A model generated the notes under the pieces. That model was not told the DNA's origin, did not search any database, and worked only from the letters and a program-made list of their open reading frames with translations. This document shows, piece by piece, positions 24,050 to 38,382 of a stretch of DNA of 64,000 nt (position 1 is its first letter; each line of letters begins with the position of its first letter). Where the stretch lies: contig CAUYLG010044354.1 of the NCBI GenBank assembly GCA_963573385.1, positions 17,712 through 81,711 of the forward strand. Direction: 5' to 3'. The position numbers and the translations under genes were made by a program. The stretch comes from Cacajao melanocephalus. Taxonomy: Eukaryota; Chordata; Mammalia; Primates; Pitheciidae.

Positions 24050-24960
24050 TCTACTTTGGGCTCAATATATTGTGAACTTTTTCCCACAGCATTTTCATAA
24101 TTGTATGTTATTTTAAACTATAATAAAGTATATTTTAAAGGTTATACTATTATAAGGACTTAACAAAAATTATTTTACCAGTCATCTATGAAGGGCCATT
24201 TGGCTGGTTTCCAGTTTTGCCTGATTACCGTGATTGACAAGTGTTATGCAATAGGTCTCTGTACCTTGATATCCAAATGATTTCTTGGGGATAAATTCCT
24301 AGCTTTTGATATATTTTGATAACTTTTTCTCCAGAGAGATTATATCAATTTACATTTCCATAAGTGAAAAGTAAAATTGATTTTACTTGTTTCTTTACCA
24401 ACACTAAATAGTATTGTTTTAATTGCTAATTGTACAGAGAAAATTTTTACCACTAATATTTTATATTGCACTTTGATTACCAGCAATATTGAATGCTTTT
24501 TTCATTTATATGTTGGTTAGTTTCATTTCTACCTTTATGAATTTTTAATTATTTTCCTTTGCTCACTTTGAAATACTGTAATATTTCAGTCTTATTTAAG
24601 AGTTTTCTATTTTGATAATAATAAACTATTCACTATCATATAATTTTTCCAGATTGCTCTTTGATTTATTTGTAATACTTTTCAAAGCATACAAAAGTTT
24701 TGCTTTTATAGAGTCAAATCTATTTAGTTATTTTAGAAAAATAGTTCATATGGGCTAATGCTATACTTAACCTAAGAATAAAATGAATTAATAGTAATTA
24801 AGCTATTCAATTTTATTATATTTCTTCTGAAATGTGTGTTAGTATGTAGTTATATATTAAGAGTAATTTGTTTAAAAATACATTGAATTTTTCCAACAGA
24901 ATTTATTGAATAATCTGACATTTCTTGATGATTTACAAAGATAAATTAATTATATAATCT
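24050..24960 (-). mobile_element. Old L1 fragment (L1M/L1ME-type)
   Basis: Phrases ggctggtttccagttttgcc, ggggataaattcctagc and caacagaatttattgaataatc follow the reverse complement of the 3' half of an old L1. Very diverged; ends uncertain. Confidence 0.6.
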
Positions 24961-25564
24961 ATAATTATACATATTTGGTGCTGTTTGTGGACGTTCTACT
25001 CTGTAGAGAGAGGTAACACTATGAGAATATTTAATTTTAAGAGAATTGTAATTTACATTTGGTTATAGTATTTCCTCAATTAAAAATATATTAGTGGTTA
25101 AATATGCTTCAACCCTATATTGATTTGAATTTGATTACATACGCATTTTAGAATAATATCTTATGCTTTGAAAAACAACCACTGTATGATGTTAAATACA
25201 TTGTAGGATTCAAAGCAGTATGTATGGTATGACTAGAGTGTCCATATAACTTATCATCTAAACTATGATACTTGGAGCATAAAAAGCAGAGCTATGAATA
25301 GTTACACTGGAATAAAAAATATGAGGCAAAACTATACACTCACCCAAATTTTGTAACATAAGCATGTGTATACTTAACTACATAGGCTTAAAAAAATACT
25401 CAAAGGCAATGAATTGCAAAATATGGTAGGATTGCACAATTTTTTCAATATCTTTTGTGTATTCTCCTAATTTTCTGCAACACATTTGTATTGTATGTAT
25501 TATTTTATTTCTTTTTAATTATTATTTTACATTTAATGATATTAAAAGAATGACAATAACAACA
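24961..25564. other. Unassigned AT-rich intron
   Basis: No gene recognised. It may be more of the neighbouring old L1. Confidence 0.35.
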
Positions 25565-25770
25565 AATGCTTTCTTGATGATTACTGCCAGGCACTGATCT
25601 AAGCATTTTACAAATAATCCTCACACAGTTTTGTAAGGTAGTTTAAATTAATTCCCACTATAATGTATGGAAACTGAGAAAAATAAATTAAATAAATAGA
25701 AAATAAAATAATTTGTCCAAGGATACACACTTAGTAAATGGAAGTGCTGAAATTTTAAACCCACTTGGTA
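25565..25770 (-). mobile_element. MIR SINE
   Basis: ccaggcactgatctaagcat, ttacaaataatcctcacac and tttgtccaaggatacacac are the reverse complement of MIR. An internal A/T insertion (25676-25710) splits it. Confidence 0.75.
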
Positions 25771-28750
25771 TACAGCTTAAAAAAATAGAACATGAAGAAG
25801 CATTACTAACATCGAGAGAATCGCTTTCCCATAGCGTTCTAATTATGATTCCTCACATTGCTTATCTTCCTTTGAGCGTCATTATTTTTGATGTGACTTT
25901 TCATACTGTTCTGCTGTATTAGGATTTGTGGTGTCTTCTAACAAATTGTAATATGGGTTCCTGTGTAAAACTTGTGGGCTTGGAGGGAGGAGGGATTTAT
26001 TTAGTTTTATCTTGACAGTTGCGACTTTAGTTTCAGGTAGAGTAGGGAAGGCTTTGCTCAAAGCCACCTTGCTCAGACATGCCCTAAGGTGATGTTCTGT
26101 GTTCATCTGGTCAGCAGGAATTTGCTGTTTGGAGACCTCCCCTCTGCTCATACCATGACTCCCCAGAGAGAAAGTCCTAGCAGTGTTTTTGGTCTCTGCT
26201 TATAGGGCACCTACAGCTAAAGTTGGTGTAAGGTAGTCATCTCGTGGCCATGGCTACCTGCTCAAGAAGTGTAAAGTCCAGGACAGGTGCCTAAGTTTCA
26301 CCATTCTCTGCCGCCCCCCGCCACCTCCCTTTGCTCTCATCCTCTCCATTTGAGCAATCTTAATAGGGTTCATATCGCTCCTATAAGGTGTTTGGAGCCT
26401 GATTCTGCTCAACTCTCCATACAGCTTAATTTTATATACAAGTTTTTGTAGTATATTTCTACCTTCACTATATTTGCCTTATCACTTATATATGAGGATG
26501 GTGCCTCCTTCCAAGATTTATCTATTGATGTAGCTCCCCCTCCACATCCTATATTCATAATTTATTTATTTTTCCATGGAAAGCACATGAGGGAACAGTC
26601 TTTTGTGAGTATACCAATGGCCTTTTTAACTAGAAGTTTCCAAAGGGCTCACTTTTGAGTAAGTAGAAGGAAGCATTAAAAAAAAAATGGAAAATGTGGC
26701 CGAGAATACCTGAAGATTAAAAGTAAAGAAACGATAACCACAAAACGCAATTAGCCCTCAATCAAAAGGGTCCAGCACATTGGAGATTACTTTCATTCTT
26801 CCATCCATAGCTTTTTGTGCTTCTTTCTCATAGTCCACTTTGGATAAATTTCAATCATATCTAATAACATGACATGTATCACTAGCTAGACATAACCACT
26901 TTCTGCAAAATTCAGAAAAAAAAAACCATAATCATTTTCAACTCTGTTAAATAGACTTTCCTAAATGAATGTATTTATTTACATTATATGCTCAAGAGCT
27001 AATTTTTAAGAAAAATGGCAGAATTACCTCTTTCTTTTGATGGTGTTTTCCATGATACAGATGCTAGGAGATGACCAACACAGTGCTGTACCAAGCCACA
27101 CACGCACAGTCCTTTTCCTGAGAGAGCTATTTTAACAGGATATGATAGAGCAATTTCACCAATGTGTGACTGACATGAAATAGAATGGTTTGAGCTATTG
27201 CCATCTTTATTTCTAATTTGGTACTACCAGCATTTCAGTTTTTAATATAGTTTTAATAAATTTGACACATGAATTATAAATAGTATTTCATAATGTGGAT
27301 TAAGAATGTGAGCAGAGAGAAGCAGAAAAGCTGACTACATTGTTGACAGTAATCAGAGACACAGGGTTCTGAATTTTCTCTTAAGAGAAACATCTCCTTA
27401 GGTCCTCGTGGGCACATATTTCAAGTTTCAATAGAGGTTTTCACGGAATGAGGACTTAACCATGCCAAGTTTTGTGCTAGGCCCCTGTCTACACTTCCTT
27501 ATTTATTATTCCTGAGCTATAGTAATTTTATGGTGGAGGCAAGAGACATTCAGAAAAATTAATTAACCTACAAAAATAATTGATTTGTAAGCATTTGAAA
27601 TCAAATCTTCTGAGTCTATACTTTATCCTTCAAAGTGCTTTTTGTTATGGGCCAACCAAATTTTCTTGCAATAGGAAACTTTTTAATATTTATTTTACTT
27701 TATTTTTTCATGAGTGGTCAAGAGGAAAACATTCGCCATCATTTATTGAAATTAGTATCTTCATTAAGCGTCGTGACTAGTGGTTTAATTAAAAATGTAA
27801 CTTGAAATAAGTCAAAAGATGGATGCATAATTAGTACAGTTTGATGTAAAATGATTGCATTATGCAAAGCAGTTCAAGGTACATAACCTAATTCTTATAC
27901 AGGATAGGTGCTTGACAAAACTGTGAACAATTAAAATTAACTTTTTTGATGATTTGTTTGATATGTGGATAAATTTTTGAGAACCAGCACTGGATTTTCT
28001 GAATTTCTGGCTCCCCTAACTTTTTTTAGTCTTTCTTTATGAATAGATTGTCACTGTTCAATTATATTGGTTGGTGTCTCCAAGGCTCCATTTTCTTTGG
28101 AATCTTGAAAACTTCAACCCCTTCAGGGAAGTTTTGTTTGAGAATTAAGGTGGAATTGATCTGGCAGATAAACATTTGATTCCCACTGTGTTTTAAACCA
28201 TGAGGAGGTTATCAAATTTTCAGTTTTTCGTGATTTCTTGTCTTCACAGAAAGGCTCTGTGATTATACCTGTAGGACGTTTTTAAATATTGGGCATAACC
28301 CACTTTAGTTGTCCAGGAACACATTCCAGACCCAATAGGAGTGTTTTGTGGATAATCTGTAAATGATGTTCCTTAATTAAGAGTAAGCAATGAGGAATTT
28401 ATAAATCAAATAAACATTCCTATAGTGTAAGCCTGTTCAGCTACAAGTAACATTTATTAACAAACTATTGTAGTTCATGCAAGAAACCTTGCCAGATACA
28501 TGCACAAATGTTCTATCATTTAACTCTTACAAGATAAAGTAGCTATTACTATCCTCATTTTTGAGCTATGCAAGTAAGACTAGAAAAGTAAAACCTAGAT
28601 GAAGATAATCATCAAGACTTACTGTAAGATATAAGAAGAACTAAGTTGAGAGATATAGCATGCCTTACCATTTTACCATTTTTGTAAAATGGCATTGTTC
28701 CTTAAGTATCCATCACTACAGTTCCAAATACAATCCTCAGACTATGTCTT
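25771..28750. other. Unassigned intronic sequence
   Basis: Three kilobases of AT-rich sequence with no Alu or young repeat. Open frames (25882-26151 -, 27580-27780 +) carry no domain. Confidence 0.45.
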
Positions 28751-28870
28751 AAATGTTTTTCTTAGCTTTTGTTTGTTTGGTTTTTGTGTGTCTCATTATG
28801 GAACTTAATCAACAGCTTGTTGAGGACAAGGACCATGCTGGATTTGGTTACCATGACATTTTAAGTGCCT
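28751..28870 (+). mobile_element. Possible L2 3' fragment
   Basis: The stretch cagcttgttgaggacaagg then accatgctggatttgg resembles the L2 3' region. A weak, single-phrase match. Confidence 0.3.
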
Positions 28871-29481
28871 TACATGCTTCCATTACATCAGACACTCAAG
28901 TAATTTTGACTGAACGAGTGAGAGAGAGACTTGTTCAAGGTAACATGTTTTACCAGCTCCCATTTTAAATGTGGCTTTAGTACAACCACTTTAAAATGTA
29001 TTTAGTATTCACCCAATGCCTATGACTTTGCTAAGTATTATGGATAATTAATGTAGAAACAGTATATGTTATTTTATTTTAAAATCCTATTTTAATTGAA
29101 TTTAATTTTTAGGATAGTAATACATTCACATGTTTCAGAATCAAACAGCATAAAAAGGTTTACAATAAAAAATCTTCTACCCTTATCCCCCATTCACCCA
29201 GTTTCTCTCTAATAGGCAATCAATGCTGTTAATTCCTTGTAAATCTTTATAAAGCTATTGTATAAATGTATAAGTAAAATGAACAAAAAAAACCCTTGTC
29301 TCTTTTTTTATAAATAACAGCTCATAATACATATTGTTCCACATCTTGCTTTTTCATCTAGCAATGATCTAGATTTTTGATCTAAAATGATCAAGATGAT
29401 TTTATTTCAGTTCATCTAGAACATTCTAATGTTTTTTATAGTTGGAAACAATTCCATTCATTGCATATAGCATAATATGAC

Positions 29482-29813
29482 TGCTGTGGTCTGAATGTTT
29501 GTATGCCCACCAAAAGTTCATACCTTGAAACATAATTCCCAATGTGATGACATTAGGAGGTAGATTAGATAATCAGAGTGAAGTCTTCACGAATGAGATT
29601 AATGCCCTTAAAGAGGCCCCAGAGCTGCCTGGCTTCTTCCAACATGTAAGGATACAGCAAAAAGATACAGTGTAAGTGCAAGGGCCTTTACCTGCCAGCA
29701 CTTTGATCTTGGACTTCCCAGGCTTTAGAACCATAATTAATAGATTGCTGTTATTTATAAACTACCCAATTTACGATATGTTGTTACAGCAATCCAGAGG
29801 GAATCAGAAAACA
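29482..29813 (+). mobile_element. MaLR solo LTR, MLT1-like, nested in L1
   Basis: Starts tgctgtggtctgaatgtttg and passes cttggacttcccaggc and ttataaactacccaatttac to cagaaaaca. It is a solo LTR that interrupts an older L1. Confidence 0.75.
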
Positions 29814-30552
29814 ATGTAACAGCCCATCTGTGAATTTGCATTTAGTTTCTTCGCTGTTTAAATTATGCTACTTTAAGTCGTATGTAGAATAAATTTCTAA
29901 AGTGGAAAATTAGGGTGAAATATATGTACCTTTATAGACCTTTGGGTTTTTCTCATTGGCATCCCTAGAATGGTGCCAATTTCAAATCTTAAACCTTCTG
30001 TTTTCCAAAGTCTCTTTGACATGACGGTTGGTTTAATGAAACTATATTTGTCTATGTTTAATCTTAGAAGTGAAGAGCGCTAACTCATGTATTTTTAAAC
30101 TTCTTTTTATGAGGAGTGACATGAAAATATCTTTTTATATTTAAAAGTTATTTATATTTTTTTTCTGTGAAGTTTCTTAATATTCTTCCCCAGTGTGTAA
30201 TTCAGTTATTGGTCATTTTTCTTATTGATTTGTAGGAGCTATTTTTGTTTAAGGGAAATTAGGACTTTGATTATGACATGAGATTGAAATAAGTTTTTCT
30301 TTCGATCGTTGCCTTTTGTCTTTGATTAAGATAATTCAGGCAAAACAGGAAACTTCTTTTTCCTTTTTTTTTTTTTTCACTCATTCTTGTTTTCTCCCTC
30401 CCTCCTTCTCTCCTCCCTGCCTCCTTCTTTTTTCCTCTCTTTATTTCTTTGTTTTTCCTCCCTTCTTTATTTCTTTTATTCTTTTATTAGAATAAATAAT
30501 GTTTATTATTGTAACTATTGGGTTTTGTTTAATACTTAAAAAGTTCCTTCTC

Positions 30553-30606
30553 ACTCACTAATTTTTCTATCTAAAATTTACTCACTAATTTTTCTATCTA
30601 AAAATT
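30553..30606. repeat. 27-bp tandem duplication
   Basis: Two head-to-tail 27-bp units (30553-30579 and 30580-30606) begin actcactaatttttctatc and differ at one base. It lies inside the old L1. Confidence 0.95.
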
Positions 30607-30965
30607 ATAGGAATGTAATCATTTCAGTATTTTATCCTTAAATCTTGAATCCAGCTTTCTTTTTTCCTAGATGATTACACAGATTCCCAAGATTACTTAA
30701 TTAATAATATTAGTAGTAGCATATTTGTCAGTATTAAATTACATTTATTAATAATGTCATATTCTTATAAATAAATAAAAACTTAAGATACATAATGAAA
30801 TATTTCATATTTATTTGATTCTATTTCTGATATTTCTATTCTGCTCTATGGATCCATATGTCTGTGCATCATTAAAATACTCTTAATTATTGAGGTTTTA
30901 TTAATATATTAAAAAAGAGAGCATACCTTTCTTTAGTTGTCTTCCATCCCCCAAATTCAAATTTG

Positions 30966-33404
30966 TTTTATTATCTCATTTTCATCTCACAAGTGATTAC
31001 TAATATATACTTAGGAGTGGATTGTTATACTTAAAGGTTGCTCTGATGAAACATGAGTTAATGAAGCAGAAGAAGCCAGGCTACAAAATGAGAGAAGTTA
31101 AAGAGAGAAAGGGGGGAAAGAAAAAAAGAAGCAGATAAACATTGCTTTGCTTCTGGAATCGGCATCCCACATAACTCTTTTATTTTTTTCATAGCCAGGA
31201 AAGAAGACTTACTATTGTTTTCAAATGACAAACCTCAGCCTTATTTCATTAGGTATACCTTGAGGTCCAGAGACCAATTCTGTTGTGCTATTATGTAGCT
31301 TTATTTGACTCCTAACATGCCTTATCTTTCCATTGTGTGGAGTGTTTCATTATCTAAAGCAAGTACATATACTTATATATAATATATATTATATAAATTA
31401 ATATAATGTTATATATAATAATATAACATTATTGGGGTGACTCATTACTGGTGTGTAATATCATTGTACCAGAAATTAGTAATTTATAATGAGCATAAGC
31501 AGAAAGACATCAGCACATGTATAGCCATAGATTACTATGCTTTTAATTGTTTTGAGATTGAATGGCTCAAGACCTAGGTGAACCAGCAAGATGAAAGATG
31601 CGGAACACTGACATCTTCTTTGTGCTTTGCAAAAGGAACAAATGACATCTCTGAGCTGCTTAGAAAAGAACTATACCTGGGATTGTGGCCAAGAGTAGGG
31701 AGATATATCTCACGAGTGTCTCAGGTAATTTGAGTTTACTTCCTGTTCCCTTCATAACAAACATGATTCACAGCAACCATTGTGGTATTATCAGTAAACA
31801 AGGCCTCAGTTTACATGGTGACCAGAAATGCACCCTGTAGCCAGACATACAGACACCCTTGTTCCAAACACCCAAATTTTACTATACTGCCTCTGTAGTA
31901 ACTACCACTTTCCTTCAATGGAGTTACTTGCTTCCTACAGTAATCTCATAGTAGTTTGTGTACTCTTCTCAAACAATCAACCTCAAAAAGATCTACCATT
32001 TACTGGACACCTAATACTTCTTTTGAACACTTGATCTCATTTTATCTCAGTCTCTCTGCCCAAAAAATCATCTAGATTGATATTACTGCTGTCATTTTGC
32101 AGATGAGATGCCGAATCATATTTCTAGCTGAAGCTTAGGCCATAGCTTCACTTCTGGCTGCATCGGGATAAAGGAGGGGACGAATCTGAATCCCCTGGCT
32201 TCTATTGGGATGGGGAGTGTCCTTAGGGAGGGGAGGATTCTTTCAACCAAAAGAAATTTGGGAAATATTAGGAAATAGGATTATCTGCTAAGAAGGAGAC
32301 TACCATTCCACTGTAAATCAGTTGATTAATCCACGTACAAACAACAACAAGTTTTCTCGCACAGGGAAAACTCTGACACATATTTTACTTTACTTTTGTT
32401 CACAAGGACTTGACGATGGGCCTAGGTATACCGTCTACTTCACATTTTTCTAATCTTCCTATTAATGTAGCAGTGAAACAAGGAAAGGAACTTGTTACAA
32501 GTTGAGCAAGGAACTTACTGGTTCTTTGTAAACCGAGTTGTCCCTCAGTGATGCCAGCGCCTTCTACTGGCTTATATCAACCAATATTTCATGCATGTGT
32601 TGTTGCACCTTGCAGTGGCATCCAGCATCTCACTGATTTATAGTCTCAGGACTCACTCTGTAGACATCTTTTTTCTCTAAACTGAAAATATACCGTTTGT
32701 TTTCAGTCTTCCTGTAAATCCTCTAAGAAAGCAGATGGTGGATCAGATCTCAGGCCAAAGTTATCTCAGGATATGGGATATAATCCAAGCAGCCTGGGAC
32801 CTTAGAAGTCATTTTTACTCCTGTGAGCTCTTATCCATCATTCTGGACTTCAGCGGCTGCTCTCCAGTATCCGTTTATTCTTTTCTGCAGAACTCCCTTT
32901 GCTTTGACAGAAAGCATGGTTACAGAAAACGTTCTAATTCTGTTTGGGGTCAGTCATGAATAACTTTATTCCAACGGCTTCCAATAGCAGGCAAATCCTT
33001 TCCCGGTTTTACATACTAATGTAAAATAATTATCAAGGATAAATCTATGTTTATCTGAACATATTCAAATTAAACTTTCCAGTCAGATAATATATTCTCC
33101 TTAATGTTCCCAATGTATGTAGTATGTAGTATACACTAAATGCAATCTACTGATTTATTTGATTGTCAACCTAAAATATACAAGTAATACATTTCACAAG
33201 TAAGTATGAATTCTTCTTTTCAGAGTTGAGAAAAAAATATATGGATCCTGTCCTCATGGAACTTACACAGTTGATAACTAACACTATTTACTACTTAATT
33301 TAAAGTTGTACAAAGTACCAGCAAGTAAATATCCAGAATGCAATAATGATACATAACAGGGAAACTGAGCCTTGTTGAAGAGATGGTTTTCAGGAATATA
33401 TTAA
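30966..33404. other. Unassigned intronic sequence
   Basis: AT-rich intron, including a hairpin near 31403-31432 described separately. No gene recognised. Confidence 0.45.
31403..31432. repeat. AT-rich perfect hairpin
   Basis: Arms ATAATGTTATAT (31403-31414) and ATATAACATTAT (31421-31432) are exact complements around a 6-base loop, at the end of a 60-bp TA-rich run. Confidence 0.9.
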
Positions 33405-33450
33405 TTCAGTTATTCAGTCATTCAACACTTGCTGTGAACCAAACACTGTT
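33405..33450 (-). mobile_element. Possible L2/MIR remnant
   Basis: ttattcagtcattcaacac then gtgaaccaaacactgttg resembles the reverse complement of an L2 3' end. Short. Confidence 0.4.
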
Positions 33451-35578
33451 GTTTTTGTTTGTTTGTTTTTGTTTTGTGGGAAAATGCTGTATATTTATTT
33501 CATTGACTCTTCTGAACAAAGATCATTAATACAAAAGCACTTGTAAGTTGCTCTACCTGGGGGAAGTATTTTGGTTATTTTCATCTAGGTGAAGTTTGCT
33601 GGGCTCAAAATTATGTTTTCCCAATAGGTCATATTCAATAACAGTCCAAACTATTCCAGAAAAAAACGATTTTCCTCTCTTCTTAAATAGAAATAATAGC
33701 ATTCAGAGCTGAAAATAGCCGTCATTACCTGAAAGTTTGTGATGCACAGGGTTTGCTCTGGAGTATGAAAAATGTGTCTGAGACTTGTGTTTATGTTCAC
33801 ATAAAATGAGCAAAAAACTAAAGGCCTCTTCAGAAAGAGATTACCTGATGAAAATCTGCAAAGATACTTCAATCTTTCTATGTACTGGAGATTCTATGAA
33901 ACCCTAAGCACTGTTCTAACTAGTTAGACGTATTACCTGTTTCTGTACATGTGTTGGGTTGGAGACTGATAGACTGAATGAATAAATATGGAAATTAAAG
34001 GATAAACTTATCAGACAGTGATAAGGTAATTCAGTAGAGAATGATTAGATTGCTACTTTATTTTTAGTTTAACTGGAAAGAAGTATTTAAATTGAGATCT
34101 GAATAACAAGAGAGAAAAGTCTTCAGGGGAGGAGCTTTCCATGGGGAGAAACATCCATGGAAAAGACCTTAAGCCTGGAATAAACCTGATATGTTCAAAA
34201 CAAAGCAAAACATACACACAAAATGTCAGAATGAATGATGAAATATAATGGATGAAGAGGAATGTGATCATATCTTTGTCATCCTAATCAGGATACCTTT
34301 GAGAGTGAAAGGAGATGCTCTGTGTAATAATAACCAGGCCACAGCAGGCATGCAGCCCCATCTGGTTGAATAATTGAGAAACGAAAGTCTGGTAGAAGGA
34401 GAGGCTCAGTAAATATTTGTTGAAGGAATAAATAATTGCTCTCCCTCTAATGGAATGTATATTTTTTATTTCTTAACAAATTGGTTTTAATTAAATTTAA
34501 ATTAAATATGGGTGAATTTAAATTTTAAAAGATTTTAATTTGGGCATTTTGGGCTTGATTTGGTCAGTATCTTTATTTTTAGAGCTCTGAATGGCTCTAA
34601 AATATTTTTTGTTCTCAGCCTTTCTCTATGTTAATATTATCAGTGAAGCCAACTAGGACAAAATGTCCCATGTGAATTGCAATTATTTCACCTCAAATGG
34701 TTTGTCATACCCTAGTCAAAACAAAGCAGCTTTGATTTACTACAGTTGAGGTAGAAGGGGGATTGCTGAAGGTTACAAGCCTGATTCTGCTTTTATTGTG
34801 TCATTTGAGGTTGACCTTTATGCTCCAGTAACATCCCCAAATCTGTGTTTTTCCAAGTGTCTGTAATGCTCAGTGTTGGGCATAGCCCTGGATGACACTT
34901 TCAGATGAGGAAGTCTGCTGAACATCTGGTTAAAAAGCAAGTTGTGGAGAGCCCTTAAAACTCAAAGTCAAACAGTCTTCTGTATTATAAATGACCAGAT
35001 CAGCATCTACAGATGTGTTTTTATGAGTAATAAAGTATAAGAAGAAAGACTTGCAGAGAAAAAAAGCAAAAAAGAGATGTCAATGAATACAAACTCATTT
35101 GATAAGAAAATTTAAAATTATGAATAAACGTATGACATCCCATTGTAAGATATGATTTCCACTGTTTATTCTTACTGAGTATCTGGAAAACAAAGTTTTA
35201 GGACTTCAGTATTTTAGCAGGATGAAATCTAGTGACTGCCATTTGCCTACCCCTTACTGTCTCATCAGTGAAAGTCTTGGTCAGTAATCTGTAGCTCTCC
35301 ATTTTCTCCCCCATAAATATTTCTTGCAGTGATTGATCAGTGGTCAAATGAATGTAACAGTAGAGGTACTTCCATATCAGCATGAAAAACTAGTGACATG
35401 CTGTCTTGCCAATACTGTGTATACAGACAGAAATAATAATAAGCAGGTAAAACTGGTCTTGGCAAAGAGCTGGCTCATTACATTCAGTGAATGTAAAAAA
35501 AAAAATAATCCTGTGTGGTGATAAGTAAAAGAGACCATCACCACCCAGATCAAGCCACATTCACATTTGGAACTTCAA
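33451..35578. other. Unassigned intronic sequence
   Basis: AT-rich. A MIR/L2-like tail (agtaaatatttgttgaagg, 34409-34430) is the only hint of a repeat. No gene. Confidence 0.4.
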
Positions 35579-35986
35579 TGCTTTGGATGTGGTTTGTCCC
35601 TGCCAAAATTCATGTTGAAATTTAATCCCCAGTGGGGCCGTAGGTAGAGCCTAATGGGAGATGAATGGGTCATGCGGGCAGATTTCTCATTAATATGTTA
35701 ATATTTTCTCACAAGTGAATTCTCCATCTCCAGGAAATGGATTAGTCTGGTGTTAAAAGAAACCTGGCTTTCTTGGTCTCTCTCTCTTACTTCCCCTCTT
35801 ACCATGCAATCTGTTTGCATATGCGTACTCCCCTTCTACTTTCTGCCTTAAATTAAAGCATCATGAGGCCCTCACAAGATGCAGCTGTCCAATCTTGAAC
35901 TTTTCAGTCACCACAATCATGAGTCAAATTTTGGTAATTGCCCAGCCTCAAGTATTCTTTTATAACAACCCTAAACAAAGACATTA
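35579..35986 (+). mobile_element. MaLR solo LTR, MLT1-like
   Basis: Starts tgctttggatgtggtttg and passes catgttgaaatttaatcccc, gggtcatgcgggcagattt and gtaattgcccagcctcaag to aagacatt. Solo, diverged. Confidence 0.8.
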
Positions 35987-36839
35987 ACCAACAGCAGGAG
36001 TTAATAAAACCAAAACTATATCATGAGGACAGAAAATGTCAAATATTTTACCAAACTCTTTGGGAAGTCTTTCAAATGTCTAACCAATCACATCACTGAT
36101 ATCCTGTACGTAGAGCTCCTGGTTACCTCTTGACACAGGTGGCACACTCTAAAGTAAGAGCACCAGTGGTGATATCCTTAGCCAAAGAGATAAGAAGTTG
36201 TCTGTTCCAGCAAAAGTACCATAACACACAAACATACAAGTGTTTGAGACAAAGAAGACTCTTAAACAGGTTTCCTATCTTTCATTGACAAAATCCTCTC
36301 AATACATCCTTATCACTCGAAAAATTGAAATCCATTATAATCATTCTAATCTATTGATTAAATAATAAGAAACAGAGGGAGAGAGGGAGGGAGGGAGGGA
36401 AACGGTAGGTGCAAGACACACAAAGGGAATCTCTATGGGTCCTGCGTGCATGAGTTGCTGAAAATGAGATTTAAGGCTAAAGCCAGGAGTTTAGAATTGA
36501 TGTGTAGCATGTGAAATATAAAAAGCTCCATTCACTACCCTCAATTTTATCAGAGGATTGGGGTAACCTCCTGGATATTTGCAGAAAATAAGAAAGCTAG
36601 CAATAAGCATTTGGCTGTGGCTTGGCATTTAATTTAGTCTCAGCATGTAGCACGGGAAGCTTTATGCCTGAGTTGAGAAAATAGCCTATAAAGTTGCCCC
36701 CACAACCCCAGAAAAACGCAGGGCCCTGGTAGAGGCAAATAGAAGAACTTCCAATAGAGACACCAGTAGAGAGACCCATATGTGTGTCTCCAATAGAGAC
36801 ACACATAGCCAAGGGCACATGTGGTCCCTAAAGAATAAC
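35987..36839. other. Unassigned intronic sequence
   Basis: Includes a short purine run (36373-36401, gagggagggaggga). A small doublet of ccaatagagacac occurs near 36752-36806. No gene. Confidence 0.4.
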
Positions 36840-38382
36840 TCATGATGCTATTGATCTCACAGGAAAAATTCCAACAAAAATAAGAAAAAGCTTGTAAGAA
36901 AATCTTTTACAAGAGAATTGTTAGCAGATGTAGAAATCAACCCAGAATGCAGCACAAAGAGAAAACATGAACAGTGTGTGAATTAAAAGCATATAAAAAT
37001 AGCAAACCAAATACCAAAGAAGAGAAAAAATTTACTCTGATAATTAATAGTGAAGCATAATCATCAAAAAGGCAAAGTACAACTATCGTCTCTGTCATCA
37101 ACTTCATACCAAAGTTTTAAGCAAGCCTAATAACAGAATAAAAAATAAGAGAAAGAACTTTTACAAAATGAAATAAAACTATATTATTCTGCATTACAGA
37201 CACTATGGTTTATCTACTTAGAAAAATAAATAAACAAATAAGTAGAGAACAGCTACTGAATCTAAAGAACTAATAAGATCAGCATCCAAAAGACAGTCTT
37301 ACCTACAGACAACTATAACTAAATAGAAAATATAATTTTGACAAATCTTTTCATAAGAAATCTATTACATTTTCTGATTTTATCATGGTATGTACATGGC
37401 AATGGCATACACAATTAAATGTATATTACAAATGTAAACTGAGACATATTGTAAAAAAATTAAAAATATCATATTCCCAACAGCTTCAGATTACATAATG
37501 TAGTCTCTCAGGAGAATAGGTACTCTTAGAACTAGAAGAAAAATTCAATAAATAGCACTGAGGAAATTGGGTGCCCACATGAAAAAAGTTCAACATATTT
37601 CATATTTTTAAATATCTACAGATGACTTGAAGAACTAATTATAAAAACAAAACTTGAAAACTTCAAAAGAAAATATAATTTATGACCTAAATCACAATGC
37701 AATTTTTTAAAGAAAGAAGGTAAAATTTATGGAACCAAAGTTAGAGCAAACTGACTTCTATTTTATCAAGGCTTATCTAAAAACACAATAGCAATTTTTC
37801 AGAAATATCTGTGGGACACTTTTAAATCAATTATAACCTAACTATAATAAAAAAGTAATATCGTCAAGAAAATAAGGCATTCTTAGAGACCATTTGTGGC
37901 CATAGTGCAATAAAACAAGAAGCAAAAACAAAGTAACAAAAAATAACCCAGATGCTCTCCTATTAAAACAAACAAAAACCAGAACTCTTCTAAGAAATCC
38001 TTAGCTTAAATTGGAAATCAAAGCCGCAAATGAGAACAACTTAGAAAATAACAATAGACAATCATCATTTAAATTCTGTTAATAAAATGCTCAGCATAAA
38101 AACCTGAGATTGAATTGCTACTTTTCAGTAAATATAACAAAAATGGAAATCAGAAATAATTTTAAAGGAAAATCAAAAGTCAATATATTTCAAAAAATAA
38201 AAATAAAATATATAAAATTAAGAAATAAATCAGTTTGGCTTGTAATAATTCTAGTAATGGAATGAAATATGATTTAGAAAGCAAGAAAAACGTAAATAGA
38301 ATGCTTCTCAGTATTTTCAAAATAAAAAAATTTAAATATTAAAATTATAAAACATATATGTGTATGTACAAATAGAAATTTT

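Larger units (their letters stand above)
29085..30965 (-). mobile_element. Old L1 (L1M/L1ME-type), split by an LTR
   Basis: 29085-29481 reads as the reverse complement of an old L1 3' end (cacatgtttcagaatcaaac, cacatcttgctttttcatc). It resumes at 29814 and runs through phrases such as tttcttattgatttgtagg (30218) and gctctatggatccatatgtc (30842). The LTR at 29482-29813 sits inside it. Confidence 0.75.
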
